A DNA stretch of 64,000 nt from Pelecanus crispus (GCF_030463565.1 NC_134646.1:66605710-66669709), one strand, 5' to 3'; shown: positions 9,901-21,800, counted from the stretch's first letter. The notes: a model not told the origin generated them from the sequence alone. Numbers and translations are program-made.

Positions 9901-12606
9901 CATCAGCAAGGTCTTTGCTCCAATGAAAACTAACATCTATTAATGTCACTGGAACCCTGACTTCCCTTGATGTCACTGGGATTAGACACTCCAATCCAGA
10001 AATGTTTGCTTTAATCGAGCCCCCTGGGAACATGGTACACCCATAGTCCCGTGACCCCCACTGAAACTGCAGCCCATGGTTATCCCTTTTCACCACATGT
10101 TAGAAGGCCAGAGTAAGATAAAGTCTCTCCTTCCCCAGGCATTTTCCTAATTACTGCAGAATTTTGAAATGATGCCACAGAAACAAATGAAGTTCAGTAA
10201 CTGGCTAACATGAGAAAAGCATGCAGATACATCCAAAATTAATGCATTCAATGCCAAGGCTTCCAATGATTTTCTTTGCAGTTATGGACTTACTATTAGT
10301 ACTACTAATAATAATTTTTTTTTTTTTTATTTTATATCAGGGCAACAGCTGTGAAAATCTTTTCCTGCAGCCTCCACTCTTACACGCAAAGCTTCTACAA
10401 TTTCAACACAGGTGGGAATGTTTGCACCCCAAACCAAGATTTATGAGTGATCTCTAGGAAGATACTGTAAGCAGACTTACATGTGGAGGACACCATGCTG
10501 ACCACAATGGATGAAGAAGTGCTGGAGCTCTGGACCATAACAGTCACCAGAACTCCAATCACCAGTCCCGCAACAGGATTAGACAGCACTGAATCATCTT
10601 TAAAAATGTCCCCTGCTGCTTTACCTACAAAAAAACCCATATTCTCAGAGTGAGGGAAGCACAAGGTAAAGTCCATAGGAATTATCACAGCATTTAATTA
10701 AAGATCATTCAACCATTTAATTGATACATATATAGCCATGCTTGCCAGCCAGAAAATGTGCAAGGTGATGTAGCCCAGGGATCTAAATTCAGGTCCTGAA
10801 TTCTCAGCTTCTCAGTTATCAGAGAATACTTTATATTCTCTCATTTCAGTGACTGAACAAGCTCTACTGAACTCCACAGAGAACCATGTAAACCCACAGC
10901 CATCAGAGGAAAGGCTGTAGGACAAAAAAAGCACACATGCATAGATTTAAATGCTATTAGTGCCTTGACATTTTTGGTTACTGCATCAAGGAAAACTATT
11001 TTAAGAATCCTGAGCAATTGTCTTCTTGTAGCTTTCTGTGTTGCCAAAAATCCAAAATCCTTCCACAGAAGCTCACATATTTCTCTGATAACCACTTCTG
11101 AATTCAGAATTCAACCCTTGGTGATAGGTACATGTAAAAAAATACATTTCAATAGTTTTCATCTTTGAAGGATTTGGGGGACATTTCAGTGCTGGATGCT
11201 TTTATCAAGAGTGCAATTTTCATATTTCACCTTGTTGAAATGTCTTTCACATGGGACAGATTTATGGACAGACATATTCATGTAAACTGTCACCAAAGTA
11301 ACAGGAACCTACTAAGAAATCAGGGCCAATAATCCCTGCAGCAACTGCTCTTTGGAATTTGAGAAACAAAGGCCCTTTCAAACAAATGAAGGTCAGTCTT
11401 CAATCAGAGCTACTTCCTTCTGAATCTATACGTCAACACATAAATCTACGGAGCATGTTCTTGAAGAGTGATACTTGTAATTTAGTCACTCAGATGAAAT
11501 TTACTGCTTCATTCGTAGTTTATTCTTGATATTTTAGATGTTTTCATACCTCCTACCAGTTGAAAAGCAGAGCTCAGTACGTCCAGAGAACACACAAACA
11601 TGTAGAGTAATCCAAGCAGCATAATAAACTTCCCTATCCCGTAGAGTACACGTATGATTTTTCCTTTTCTATCCAGTTCTGCAAAACACATACATTATGC
11701 ATAAAAGACTAGCTTGATGTATCTGGCATTCTCTCTCGAACAATCTAGTGCACAAGCAGAGACTACAGAGTCAAAGACAGTGTTGTGACCCCAGTGTGTG
11801 ATTAAACCCCCAAAAATGTTCTTCTTAATCAAATTTTAACTGCAGAAGCAGGTAGTTCATTTACCTGGTTTTACCATGTAAAAGCTTTTGGTGTATGACA
11901 AAAGCCTTACGAAGTCTGAGATGGACCCTCGGTTTTACACACTTATCCTACTGAATAAAGACCAAGAGGAGTCTGGATATAAAGTCATATTAGTTTTGGA
12001 TTGGTTTCCATATATCCCCTTGTGTTTCAAGGAGGGTAAGCAGCATGCTTTCCAGATTCTTCTTAAATGACTAAATAAAATATCCCCATTCACTGTTGGG
12101 GAAGGCGAGACAGAGTGTGAAGCCTACATCTGAAAACTCCTCAAATCTTAAATTCAATTCTGCAGCAAATATCATTTCAGAAAAATAACTAAAACAAAGA
12201 GAGCAGAAGTGATGGAAAAAGTAAATGCAGGTAACTTATTTACTGAGAAATGGCTACCTGACCACTTGACCCCAGTGTCCTGCAGTTCCGGCAGAGCCCA
12301 TGGGTCACTTTCTTCTGGCCTTGTCTCATCTATCAAGGCTATTGTGGAAAATGCAGGTTGAATTTCCCCTTTATTTCCAAGTGAAGCCACATTGCCTGAT
12401 GAAATAGAACATTTAAAAAAATGGTTTAATTACTTTCCATCTTCTGCAAGGAGCCCCAAAACTTATATATCTCTGTAACTCACAGGTGAGCACACATTAC
12501 CTTTGTGATTTTCTCCTTCTTTGCCAGCCATGTTCTGGTTTTGTTTCGAAGAGTCCCCAATATAGTTATTAGTTTCAGGCTTTTCCACCTCAGGCCAGGG
12601 AGCCAT
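353..12606 (-). CDS. SLC34A2: SLC34A2, sodium-dependent phosphate transporter 2B (NaPi-IIb), complete 12-exon coding region
   Basis: Family knowledge: NaPi-IIb is an apical epithelial Na+/phosphate cotransporter (intestine, lung). Joined exons are 12501-12606, 12258-12395, 11550-11678, 10481-10624, 9747-9858, 8041-8236, 7236-7331, 4638-4758, 3745-3912, 2775-2891, 2563-2687 and 353-928. They give 2028 bp, 675 residues plus stop, against 690 in human. All junctions are GT/AG and all phases agree. Seen: an N-terminus starting MAPWPE as in the human protein; the two inverted-repeat signatures QSSSTS (residues 156-161) and QSSS (429-432); a glycosylated extracellular loop; a reduced C-terminal cysteine cluster; and a C-terminal TAL that may bind PDZ proteins. 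Asp219 in the VHDFF motif matches the residue associated with electrogenic (IIa/IIb) rather than electroneutral (IIc) transport. Introns are 87-2477 bp; apart from those described separately, I see nothing in them. The 5' UTR exon is unplaced. Confidence 0.97.
929..2562 (-). other. SLC34A2: SLC34A2 final intron
   Basis: About 1.6 kb, AT-rich, bounded by GTCAGT at the donor and a CTTTCAG acceptor. I see no repeat, RNA gene or coding similarity in it. Confidence 0.9.
2563..2687 (-). CDS. SLC34A2: SLC34A2 coding exon (residues 443-484)
   Basis: It encodes [20 protein letters not shown] and a run of four threonines, the second-repeat counterpart of the [11 protein letters not shown] segment in an earlier exon. 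The acceptor follows TTTCTCCTAG; the donor is CAG|GTCAGT. Enters in phase 1, leaves in phase 0. The intron before it (2688-2774) is only 87 bp. Confidence 0.97.
2775..2891 (-). CDS. SLC34A2: SLC34A2 coding exon (residues 404-442), second QSSS motif
   Basis: It encodes [16 protein letters not shown] and then [17 protein letters not shown]. The QSSS at residues 429-432 is the second copy of the family's Na+/Pi-binding signature, which lies in a re-entrant loop in SLC34 models. Acceptor TTTTTTTAG; donor G|GTAAGT. Both ends are phase 1. Confidence 0.97.
3745..3912 (-). CDS. SLC34A2: SLC34A2 coding exon (residues 348-404)
   Basis: It encodes a strongly hydrophobic helix ([23 protein letters not shown]) followed by [17 protein letters not shown], the conserved intracellular segment before the second repeat. 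The acceptor follows a long TTTTC tract (TTTTTCAG); the donor is G|GTAATT. Both ends are phase 1. Confidence 0.97.
4638..4758 (-). CDS. SLC34A2: SLC34A2 coding exon (residues 308-348), glycosylated extracellular loop
   Basis: This short exon has four N-glycosylation sequons: N311 (NVT), N319 (NCT), N331 (NVT) and N338 (NVT). It has cysteines at 320, 326 and 348 (348 is split by the splice). In family members this large loop between the two halves of the transporter is glycosylated and disulfide-linked. Acceptor TCTTTAG; donor T|GTAAGT. Confidence 0.96.
4759..7235 (-). other. SLC34A2: SLC34A2 intron splitting the extracellular loop
   Basis: At about 2.5 kb this is the longest intron between coding exons. 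It contains a short ACTGA-type pentamer array at 5534-5553. I see no transposon, RNA gene or coding exon in it. Confidence 0.85.
7236..7331 (-). CDS. SLC34A2: SLC34A2 coding exon (residues 276-307)
   Basis: Thirty-two codons, phase 0 at both ends, encoding the start of the large extracellular loop. It contains [12 protein letters not shown], closely matching the human block, with another sequon (NKS, N293) and a cysteine at 301. The acceptor follows a long T-rich tract; the donor is GTG|GTGAGT. Confidence 0.96.
8041..8236 (-). CDS. SLC34A2: SLC34A2 coding exon (residues 210-275)
   Basis: It encodes [18 protein letters not shown] and onward to [21 protein letters not shown]. Asp219 in VHDFF corresponds, as I recall the family, to the aspartate that marks electrogenic isoforms (IIa and IIb) and is glycine in IIc; this assignment is from memory. 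Acceptor TTGCAG; donor GAG|GTAAGC. Enters in phase 2, leaves in phase 0. Confidence 0.97.
8237..9746 (-). other. SLC34A2: SLC34A2 intron, 1.5 kb
   Basis: AT-rich intron between the exons encoding the GANIGTS and VHDFF segments. Short open frames near 8.4-8.9 kb have no recognisable domain. I see nothing else. Confidence 0.85.
9747..9858 (-). CDS. SLC34A2: SLC34A2 coding exon (residues 173-210)
   Basis: It encodes [20 protein letters not shown] and [11 protein letters not shown], the first-repeat substrate-site region of the SLC34 family. Acceptor GCTTTCTAG; donor AG|GTATTG, splitting an arginine codon. Enters in phase 1, leaves in phase 2. Confidence 0.97.
10481..10624 (-). CDS. SLC34A2: SLC34A2 coding exon (residues 125-173), first QSSS motif
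   Basis: It encodes [17 protein letters not shown] and then QSSSTS (residues 156-161), the first copy of the family signature, followed by IVVSMVSS. Acceptor TTTTGTAG; donor T|GTAAGT. Both ends are phase 1. The next intron (9859-10480) holds a 14-T run at 10315-10328. Confidence 0.97.
11550..11678 (-). CDS. SLC34A2: SLC34A2 coding exon (residues 82-125), first membrane segment
   Basis: It encodes [19 protein letters not shown], then a hydrophobic helix ([20 protein letters not shown]) and QLVGG. This matches the first transmembrane region of SLC34 proteins. Acceptor TTTTGCAG; donor G|GTATGA. Both ends are phase 1. Confidence 0.96.
12258..12395 (-). CDS. SLC34A2: SLC34A2 coding exon (residues 36-82), cytoplasmic N-terminus
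   Basis: It encodes the soluble N-terminal region, including [19 protein letters not shown] and the following QDTGVKWS. These match the human IDEPTEVDDPWNLP and LQDSGIKWS blocks, which identifies the exon despite lower conservation before it. Acceptor TTTCATCAG; donor G|GTAGCC. Both ends are phase 1. Confidence 0.95.
12501..12606 (-). CDS. SLC34A2: SLC34A2 first coding exon with start codon
   Basis: Thirty-five codons plus one base. The start is ATG at 12604-12606 in a strong ACCATGG context. It is directly preceded by TTGTTAGTCACAG, a good splice acceptor, so the exon probably begins three bases before the ATG and an upstream non-coding exon exists. The protein starts MAPWPE, identical to the human start. 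Donor AAAG|GTAATG. The next intron is only 105 bp. Confidence 0.93.
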
Positions 12607-15455
12607 GGTCTGTGACTAACAAAGTAGTGCTGATTAAAATGCGCGTGCAGTCAAAATATTCAACTTACAACAGGGTATGTGAGAAGTATGATTAAGTTTA
12701 AGAGCAAAAGAGGTGGAAATGGAATGGAAGCAATTTGTCCTTGAACACAGCTTTTTACTAATCTTTATGAATTATTTCTTTGTTTGTGAAATTGATTTCT
12801 CAATTATTTTTTAAACCACACAGTTGATTTATTTGTGCAATTTACACAAATAAAAAAAAATTATTTCCATCTCCTGTCTGTATTTTTTTTCACTTTTAAC
12901 TGTCATGAAAGGAAAGATTCCTCTGCTTTCCAAACCTTAGGTGTTTCTTTTCTTTAATTCATTTTATCTCCTTTCAGCAAAAGGTCAGAGGACTGTTTTA
13001 CTTTCTTCCACCTTCTGGATTTAACTGACTGCCTTTACCAAACTGGTAATTCAATATACAGACCTTAGCAAAGAAAGTTCTTCCCTAAAGCATTCCCTAG
13101 TTTGGGTCATGTATGCTAAACACAATCCTCTTGTTGCCTTTACTGGTTCATTCCCATGGAAGCATGGAGGGGAATGTGACCCTGGACAAGGTGGAGGAAG
13201 ACTCCAGAGTTTCGAGCTCCAGAATGATGTTTGCTGAACGGCCGGACAAGAGTGTAATTAGGTGGCAGTGGCCATTTGCAGGTCCATATTTGCCTGTAAT
13301 TCACAGCTGATGCTGGAAGTGAAGCTGAGTTCGTGGCAGCAAGGTCAGGCTCATCCATCTCACGTAGGCTCTCTGCCTGAAGCTCTTCTTTCCTGACCAT
13401 TTCTGAGCACATTTGACATGTGTTGTAATATTAACAAATAATAACTTAACAAATAAGACATCACATGGCCAAATCCTGCCGGTATAAGTACTAGCACAGG
13501 TGACAGACCTAGCCCAAGCACCAGAGGAGGAGGCAGCTGTTCCTTGAACCAAAACCTGGAAGAGTCCTACTTATTTACTTCACCGATATTGGAAGCCAGA
13601 GGGAGGGACATGAAAGAGGGGGTAGGTGACCATGGGGAGCCGAGGTGATATATGATAACATGTCTACCTTTCCAGGCTTGTAAGGCTGCTGGTTAGCTCA
13701 GGCAGTGTGACCAAAAACTCAGTGGAAAGTCTGGGAGAAGTGAACCCTACCCAGAAAAGCCTCACCTTCAGGTCTGTCTCTTCCACCCTCTTTGCTACAC
13801 AAGTCAATCAGTGCCACGGGCAAAGCTGCCCCACGGCCACCAAGTCTGGCACCTGTGAGGCTGAAACATCAGTGAGTTAATTTGCTCGCAATGCTCCTCA
13901 TACACAGGACACCTGTGCCCAGCCTCCAAAAGTCAGTGTCAGAGCTGGTATCATGCTCCTGTAAACAAGGTTCATCTGCACTTAGCAGCCACTCTAAGGG
14001 ATTATAATTAATCATTCATTTAATCATAATCCTTTATGTAGCCAATGGTGAAAATGTTTTGTCCCTGCCCACGTCAATAAGCCACACATCCTCCTCCTTT
14101 AGCTGGGAAGGAAATCTCACAGGCAAAATCACTCATGTCTTACTGTAACAGAGGAGGGTAGTGTTTTCCGGCGCTCCACAAAGAAAAGAGCATCTCCTCT
14201 TCCACATTAGCAGGAAAAATTATTCTACAATCCCATTAGCAAAAACTATGCTTTTACACATTCTTTATCTGTGGCATAAGATCCAGAGCAGCTGCCAAGA
14301 TACCCAAAGAATGATCTCAGAATAAATGGAAGAAAATCACTCTTGCTTGTTTCAACAAGGGTTTCCATTTGCTTGGAGCAAATTCTCATATTTTCTCCCA
14401 TGCCAGAACAATCTCCAAGCCCCACCCATGCCAGAACACCCCCGGCTTGTTAAACGAGTTTCATTTATACATGTTCAGCATTTAAAGAACTCTAAAAAAG
14501 TAACTGCTCAGCACAAGTGCTTCTTAAGTGAAATGCTAATGTGAAAATGCGTTGGAAATTCAGATGTGAAGTTGCTTTGACAACATATTCCCACCATGGA
14601 GAGAGACAGAATATGCTGGACACCACCAGCCCTAGAGATGCCATCAGTACTTTTACAGCTCTTCTGTTACGCTCAGTATGGAAATGAAGGATTCAGCCTG
14701 CATGATTACTGTATGGAAACTGAGCTGATGCATTCACTGGAGAAACTGGAGCCTGAAGACTTCAGCAGACAAACAGCCTCTATGTCTCCTAAATAAACTC
14801 TCCCCATTCAAGAATTCAGGAGGGCATTTTTTCATAATAAGCAACTCTCATGTTCCTGAGGTGCTCAGGAGCCCACAGGTATGTCACGTATTATTATTGT
14901 CTTTGCTTTATGTGATTAAATACCCTAGAATGAGAGTTGACCACCTCTGTAGAGGAAGTTTTTATATGAGTCCTAGTCAACCTCTGATTTGGGAAGGTAG
15001 ACTTGAACACCGGAGGTCCTTACAGTATTTGCCTTGTGCATGTGGGTTTGTAGAGGTATTACTAGAACAGCCCATTCTGTGTGATTGGTATCAAGGAGTG
15101 ATGAAAGCAGAACCATCTAGATCCTTGAAGCGCTACCAAAGCTGTCAGCTTTCTCCAGATCCCGACTCTTGTTAAGAGGAACAGCTGAGAAGATAGTTTA
15201 CAGCCACCTGATACTCTGTTTGCTAGACTCCTAGCCACAGCTACTTACTGTTAATTAATCGCCGTGCTACAAGGGTAATCTACATTCTACAGTTTTCCCC
15301 TCAAAGAATTCTTCCTTGGCCCCAATACGGACATCAACATCTTGAGAAAATACTCAGAAGAAAATCTGGGTGCTGCAGAGGAGCGGAGCAGCGGGGTGAC
15401 AAAGCTAACTGCATCATTCCCTGGCAGCTCATATTAGCTGCGTCTTTGGAAAGGC
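12607..15455. other. Upstream flank / probable SLC34A2 first intron
   Basis: About 2.8 kb upstream of the SLC34A2 start, with no recognisable coding exon or transposon. If the first SLC34A2 exon lies at the CpG patch near 15.6 kb, this stretch is its first intron; that is inference. Confidence 0.4.
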
Positions 15456-15506
15456 TGACGTCAAGCGCGGTATAGAAGACCAACATCATTTGACGCAAGA
15501 TATAAA
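15456..15506 (+). promoter_or_regulatory. Palindromic CRE and TATAAA box
   Basis: A perfect CRE palindrome, TGACGTCA, lies at 15456-15463. TATAAA lies 45 bp to its right at 15501-15506 (plus strand), just before a CpG-rich patch. The spacing and order would suit a plus-strand promoter firing into the CpG patch. The CRE itself has no orientation, so it could also serve SLC34A2 on the minus strand. No transcript evidence is available. Confidence 0.35.
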
Positions 15507-15559
15507 TGACAATGAAAACCCTAATAGTGGTTTACTTTTGAACACCAAAGACATAACTA

Positions 15560-15880
15560 CACTGCGACGGAACATGTTAGAGAATGGGCAGAGGATGGGC
15601 CGGTGACGACGCGTGCCGCAACAAGGAGCTACGTTCACCTGGACGCACAGGTCCAGGTCCAAAGGCTGGATAGCCGCAATTGCTGGATGAGGTGCCCCGA
15701 GTGATGAGCTCTGCCCATCGCCGTGCCAGCCCGGGTGCCTCAGCGCCGGGTACCTCAGCGCCGCGTTTCCGGTTCCCGCCTTAGCGGGCAGGATGCCAGC
15801 CAGGACGCCTGCGCCCAGGGCATAGTCGTGGAGCTCGTGTCCGGATAAGCATTGGCGCTTTGGATATCCACCCGCTCGGA
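15560..15880. promoter_or_regulatory. CpG-rich patch, candidate promoter region
   Basis: About 30 CpG dinucleotides by eye in roughly 320 bp, in sequence that is otherwise AT-rich and CpG-poor. It lies 3 kb upstream of the SLC34A2 start codon and is the nearest such patch, so it is the best candidate for the unplaced SLC34A2 5' UTR exon and promoter. Reading frames through it stay open because of base composition and show no known domain. Confidence 0.4.
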
Positions 15881-18800
15881 GCAGTGCTGAAATGGGAGCT
15901 AACATCCTCCTGAAACTGGCAGGTCAAAATATGCTATGCATATTGCAAAGGTGTGAAAACTAATGCCCGAGCAAACTGTAATCCAGTCCGTTTCGGTGAA
16001 CCTCACGGCAAATCCTCTCACACCACCGTGTGTGCTCCTTTTGGTGTAAGTATAGTCTTTCCTCACCTTCGGAAAATGCTAACTATGTGTGACATCCTTT
16101 CTAACTCCAAAAGAAACTGAAACCTCCCGCTCCTAAGAGGGGGATAGATGGCAATTATGGCATTCAAATTCTGAAATAAAATGTGAGAGAGAGGAAGTTG
16201 AAGCCAAAGTGGGCTCCCGTGGTTTTTATAGCCATATTCACTCTTTCACTGAAGCATTTCAAAGAGTTAAAGTCTCTGGGTAATTATTTGAGCAACACTA
16301 GGTGTCACGCAGTTGCCCTATATCACGTTCCTCAGTGACTCATTGGACTGTAACAGCATTGCCGTGGTTGCAGGGCTAGACTCACGGTGCTTTTCGGTTT
16401 TAAATCAGAAACAGTTGTAAATCTATGTATTTTGCTGGGCTTAACAGAGAGAATATGAACTACCACTTGCACGTGCTTGGACGGTATTGTTTGTACCTGT
16501 CCACCCGTGACAGCTCACTGAAAGGCCACGTTGTGCCTGAAATAAGAACTACAAAGCAGTAAGCCTTACAGAAATCTAACCTCCAGGGGAACAGACCCAG
16601 TCAAACCATGATGAAATAAAAGTACTGGAGAAAATAGCAGTATTTTCAAAAACAACTGGTAGTAACTGCAACAACCACCAACGTGACCATGCATGCGCCT
16701 ACAGGTTGCTTAAGCAGCTCCAAATCAAGTTTTGGGTTCAGCCAGCCTTTCCTCTCTCTTGCTTGCTCTTCTTCTCTCTCAGCTTTTCTACAAATACACA
16801 TCATTTTCTTGTCATTCACCACTGTGCTACAGTTTTTGTGTTAAAAAGGGATTTATCAGCTAATCTGATATCTGACTGCATGAATTTTTACTACACTTAC
16901 TTCATAGGAGCAAATACCAAGCTACATAGCAATCCTTATACACAATTTGAAGAATTACTGTGCTTTTCCCCCCTCAAAATTTATCGTTTCCAACATAGAA
17001 GCACCTTGTGTAAAGACAGGAAAGGAAAGATCCTCAGCCAGCATAAATTCATTCCGGAACTTTACAACAGGTGATAATTTTGCCCCAGAACCTGTTCCAT
17101 GGCAGCCACAAAGGCCCGGGTGCAACAGAATAGGGAACAGCTTAAATAAACACCAACAATGATTCAGCCTTGCTAGGAGCAACTCCTGCCTTTGCTCTGG
17201 CACCGGCTGCTTCCTTGGGGCTTTTTCTCTGAATAGGTTAGCAGGCTTGGCCAGGAAATAAACTTTCAACTAATGTAGTAGTAAAGGGAAAAATAGATAT
17301 GTGAAAGCTAAAAAAAAAAATTTAGCATTGTGCTCACTGTTTATTCCTATGGATCCCTGAGACTGATTGCTCAAAAGCTTGAATCTAACACACAGCAAAA
17401 TTAAAACACATATAAAACACACTAGTAAAGAGAACTCATTTCTAAGCAAGTGCAGAGAGAAAACAAATCCCGAGCATTAATTTTTGCATTCACAACCAAG
17501 CAGAGCACTGGACACTGCCACTGAGGAGCCAGAGCCAGGAAACAACAGTGAACTACTTGAAATTCCTACTAGGTATTTAAATAAAACAATTACTTTTTTA
17601 GAATAAAACAACAACAAAAGAAATAATCCCGCCAACAAGGAAATACAACAGATCTACCCCATCCTGAACACAAAACACATAGTAAAGAATCAAGAGAAAA
17701 AGTTATGACATTAAAAAGACTTACTGATCTAATGGAAGAGCTGCTAATAAAAGTTACTGAGAAACCAGTTGATTTCTGCCCACTGCCACTTTAGTTCAGC
17801 TAACTACATTAGACTAATGTATTCCTTTTACCTCCGTGTATCAAACTGAATTAGCATAAGAAAATGTTTCCATCAAGAACAGCCTGACACGGCCGCAGTG
17901 CAGCACACAGACTTTACATGCTATCTATGCTAACACACGAACTGACAGTCTTTCCTTCCAATATTTCATTAATCATATCCTAGGCATTTTCTAGTATCCG
18001 ATACCACTGATTACTATGACTTAAAATCTCGCTGCTTTTCAATCCAAGTAACAGTTAAAACAACACTTTCTTATGCTATAGGCAGTTATTTCTGTTTTTT
18101 TTTGACAGCTGCTAATAAGATGCTTTTTTTCTTTATCATATTCCATAAAAATAAACCTAGTTATTTGCAGACAAAAAGTAGTTTGTTTTTAGAACTCTGA
18201 TTTTTTATCACTTCCTTAAGATATAAATGCAGTTGAAAGAACACAGGGGAAAAGTTTAACAAGTGGATGACATCTCACATGCAGTGCAGTTCCCCACATT
18301 AGCTCTCTGTTGCCATTCCTTGAGCTGCAAAAGCAGAGCTTTGGATTTATAAGCCCAACAAGTTCAAAAAAGAAGAAAAGAAAACTTGGTCTTAGTTGTT
18401 TTTACTTACCACTTCTTTATTCCCAGACGACAGACCAAACGGATCAGCTGGGCAGCCACTGAAACCTGCAATATATATAGACAGGTGTTGAGCAAAGTTT
18501 GCTTTCATCACTGCGCACTAACATTCCTATTTTACAGTCCAGAGGCACTGCCTACCTGCAACTTAATGCTCACAATCAACCTTTTTTTAGCAGGAGTGGG
18601 CAGCAACCAAGACTGATAAAACTACAGGCTATTTCACACTTATCACGTTCTAAAAAACGTCCCATCAACATTTAAGTACAAGTTACTAATGTGTTCGTGA
18701 GAATGCTGGGGCACGGTTCGTTCCAGCCTGAAAAATTGCCATCCACCTGATCATTCAGTAATCTTTTTTCCTATAATAATTTTCCAAAAATATTTTGCAA

Positions 18801-21800
18801 TCTCGAAAGTCTGTCAAAAGGGTGCGAAGAAGATGTAGTACTGTTATTTGTCTGTTCAGGTGGCTATTAATCTGCCTAAGAACAGAAGTGAAGGAGAATC
18901 AGATAAAAAGCGGTGTAAGTAGGAAACACGTAAGAACTCCGTTGAGAACAGAGGATGGAGTTTCATTCTCATCAGTGCTCAATGTTTACAATTAAGGCAA
19001 GCTCATTAGCATTTTGGCCGTGGCTCTCCTTCTAAATGAGATTTAAAGATGTAAGGACACCTTTGATAATCACATTCGGAATGTCAGCAGGGAAGAAGAC
19101 TATATGATAAATAGATACCTTATTCAATAAATACAGTATGGTATTACAGACGAGACAAAGCAGTCACTAGCATTGCTGTCTGTTCTACTGATGAGCTCAA
19201 TGGAGAGCTGGGGGGGGACACTCCATTAGGCACTGTCGCTTTATTATCTTTGAAATTTTTTCTGTGTCATCAGGCAACTTATACCGGGAAAATAAGCTGT
19301 AAACCAGCAGCCTAATCAGCAGATCTGCTTTGTCTGCGTGTACGTGGTTATATCTCCCAGCAGCTTAGTGACTTAGTGACTTGGTGACTTAGTAACTTAG
19401 AAAAATAAAACTCTTGCTTTTTGCACCTTTCAGTCCCGCAGAGACGCCCAGCCTTTGGAACTGTGAGTCAGAACTTACTCTTCACCCGCGTCTACATCAG
19501 AAATGTTTATTAAGTGGCGATCATAAAAGCCTCCGCAGCCCCATACGCAGCATCTCATCGCGGCAGCGGAATGGCGGAGCACCTGCCCTGGCCTCAGCGG
19601 CCCTGCTGCTGTGTGCCCCACTGCCCCCCATCATCCCGGGCACGGCTGATGTTGGAGCCCGGGGACGAAAGCACCAGCCCTGCCTCGCCTTTCCCAGCTG
19701 CAGTTTGCACAGAGATGGCGATGGAAGGGAAACCGATTGCTGTCCTGTGCGAAGCGGAGAGCAGTCCGAAGTGGAAAGAAGTGATGGCCAATGGACCCAT
19801 TGGTGGTCCACAGGCTCAGTTTTTTCTTAACAGAAGTGTCCTTTAACATTGCATCTAAACCCAGTAGCTTTTCATTGATGCCCTACATGTAGGAAATCAG
19901 CTGAAGCTTTTAACTGGGAATCCTTGTGTTTCTCTGAGCTGTGGCTTATTCTCTTCTGAGTCACTGTTTGTGAAACCCAGCTCCGACAGTGAGAAGGTAG
20001 GAGATGGGCACGTTCCAGGTACCCAGTTAGGGCTCAGCCAGCACGTGATGACGTCTTCCACAGCATTTTTATTCCAACGCTGCTCATTCCATTTGCTAAG
20101 CACAATCCTATGCGCTGACCATGTTAATGTTTTAGGAAGGCAACAATCCTAGATCAGACACACTGTATTCCTGAAAAAACCTTTTGGAAAGAAAAACCAG
20201 TCACTCATGCAAAGGCAGGCAATCTACAGTCTGGCTTTGGAAGACCAGGGTGGACCTTCTGCAGGGGCAGTCTGGAAGAGTCTCCATGAGGAGCTAGCCA
20301 CAAGGGATGAAGGTGGGTGTTATTTGTCCCAGAAGCCTTTCCCTCATTCAGGATGCGAGGAGAAGAGGCTGAAATTCTTCCTGGGACAACAGGCAGTCAG
20401 AGCAATAGTCCAGAGCCCTTTTCATGCATTCAGCACAGATTCAAAACATGCTGCTGCTAAGGAAGAATAACCCAATGCTCCTTTTTTCCCCCCTCTAGGG
20501 ATTACTTTGAAGCAACTGACCTGATTTCAAAAAATATTCTTGGATAGGGAACCTTTAATAAAACAAAAAGAGCAGGAAAATTTCAAGGGTCTTGATTTTC
20601 TATCACAGAGATACTGGATTACTCTGCAGCTACTTAGAATAGTACCTGCGACAGTCTATCACTGAGCGGGAGGTGCAACCACAGAAAATGTCCCAAACAC
20701 AGAATGAGAAAAAATTCCTGGCATGTGCAAATTCTGTGAGAGGTGAACTTTGTCCAGTCACTGTTATATTTTGCAAGAAGTTATAACACAGGCAAGAAAA
20801 TGTCTACATGACAGAGATCTGTGCTGAGGAACCAATAAAGTCATAAAGAGGCAGCATTCAACAGAGCCAATGCCTGGAACAGGAGGGAGAAATAAAATGT
20901 GAAATGAAGGAGTCACAAGGAGAAAAACTACAGGAAGAGCTTTCACAGATAAAAAGGAAAAGAAATATTTCAATACAGGAAAGAATTTTTATGAAGGAAT
21001 AATATAGCCAACAATTTTAGGCAGATAGCTGTGTTTGAAAGGAAAAAGGGACTCTGTTTTGGTCTTATAATAATCGAGCAGCCCCTTAACCATAGAACCA
21101 GCTTATTCTCATTACAACCATGCCTCAAATGTTTTTGTCAGTACAAATGCATCCTTGGGCTACAAGCTAGCGGGGTTATTTTGTTCACATCCTCTGCAAC
21201 AGCTATGTTTTCCATTAAAGTCACGTGTTACAATTGGTTTTATTCTTCCTGGAGTATCTTATTTTAGCTTCCTATTTAGCCGATGGTTTGCTACTAACAA
21301 ATATCAGTACCCATTCTCAACATTTACCAAAATGAAAGAGACTGCTCATCCAGCGCCTGCAGTACAGGCATAGGGGGGACTGTGGGTTCGGAGCGGTGGG
21401 AGCTCTGCCCAGCCCTGCAGCGAGACGGCAAGCGCTTCTTACCCTCTCCCTGGAGAGGCACAACGACAGGCAAAAAGGCACAGACTAAAGCAAGGCACAT
21501 GTAAAAAAAAAAAAAAAAAGCACCAGTACTAGCCTGAATTTTATTTCAGCCAGAATGCTAAAAATATGAATTTTTAGCATTTAGTATCACCTGCTTTGAA
21601 AACTAAAGCCCAGATACATTTTCAAACCATTTTTTATCATAGCTGCCCTGAACTTTTATTGTTTGTCTTGCATGTTTAACTAAAAGGTTTAAGAAATGTC
21701 CATTAAAAAAACCCAACCCCAAAACGAAGTTCTCCTAATGCTTTAGGGTAAGAAATTTTTAATCACAAAAGAAACCCAATATTATTCCCCTCTTGCTAAC

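Noticed and set aside
15486-15905. 139-codon open frame on the minus strand
   Set aside because: It lies in the CpG-rich patch, where stop codons are rare in every frame; no domain is recognisable and there is no splice or start support.
19414-19830. 138- and 110-codon overlapping plus-strand frames
   Set aside because: Several frames on both strands are open together in GC-rich sequence; none resembles a known protein.
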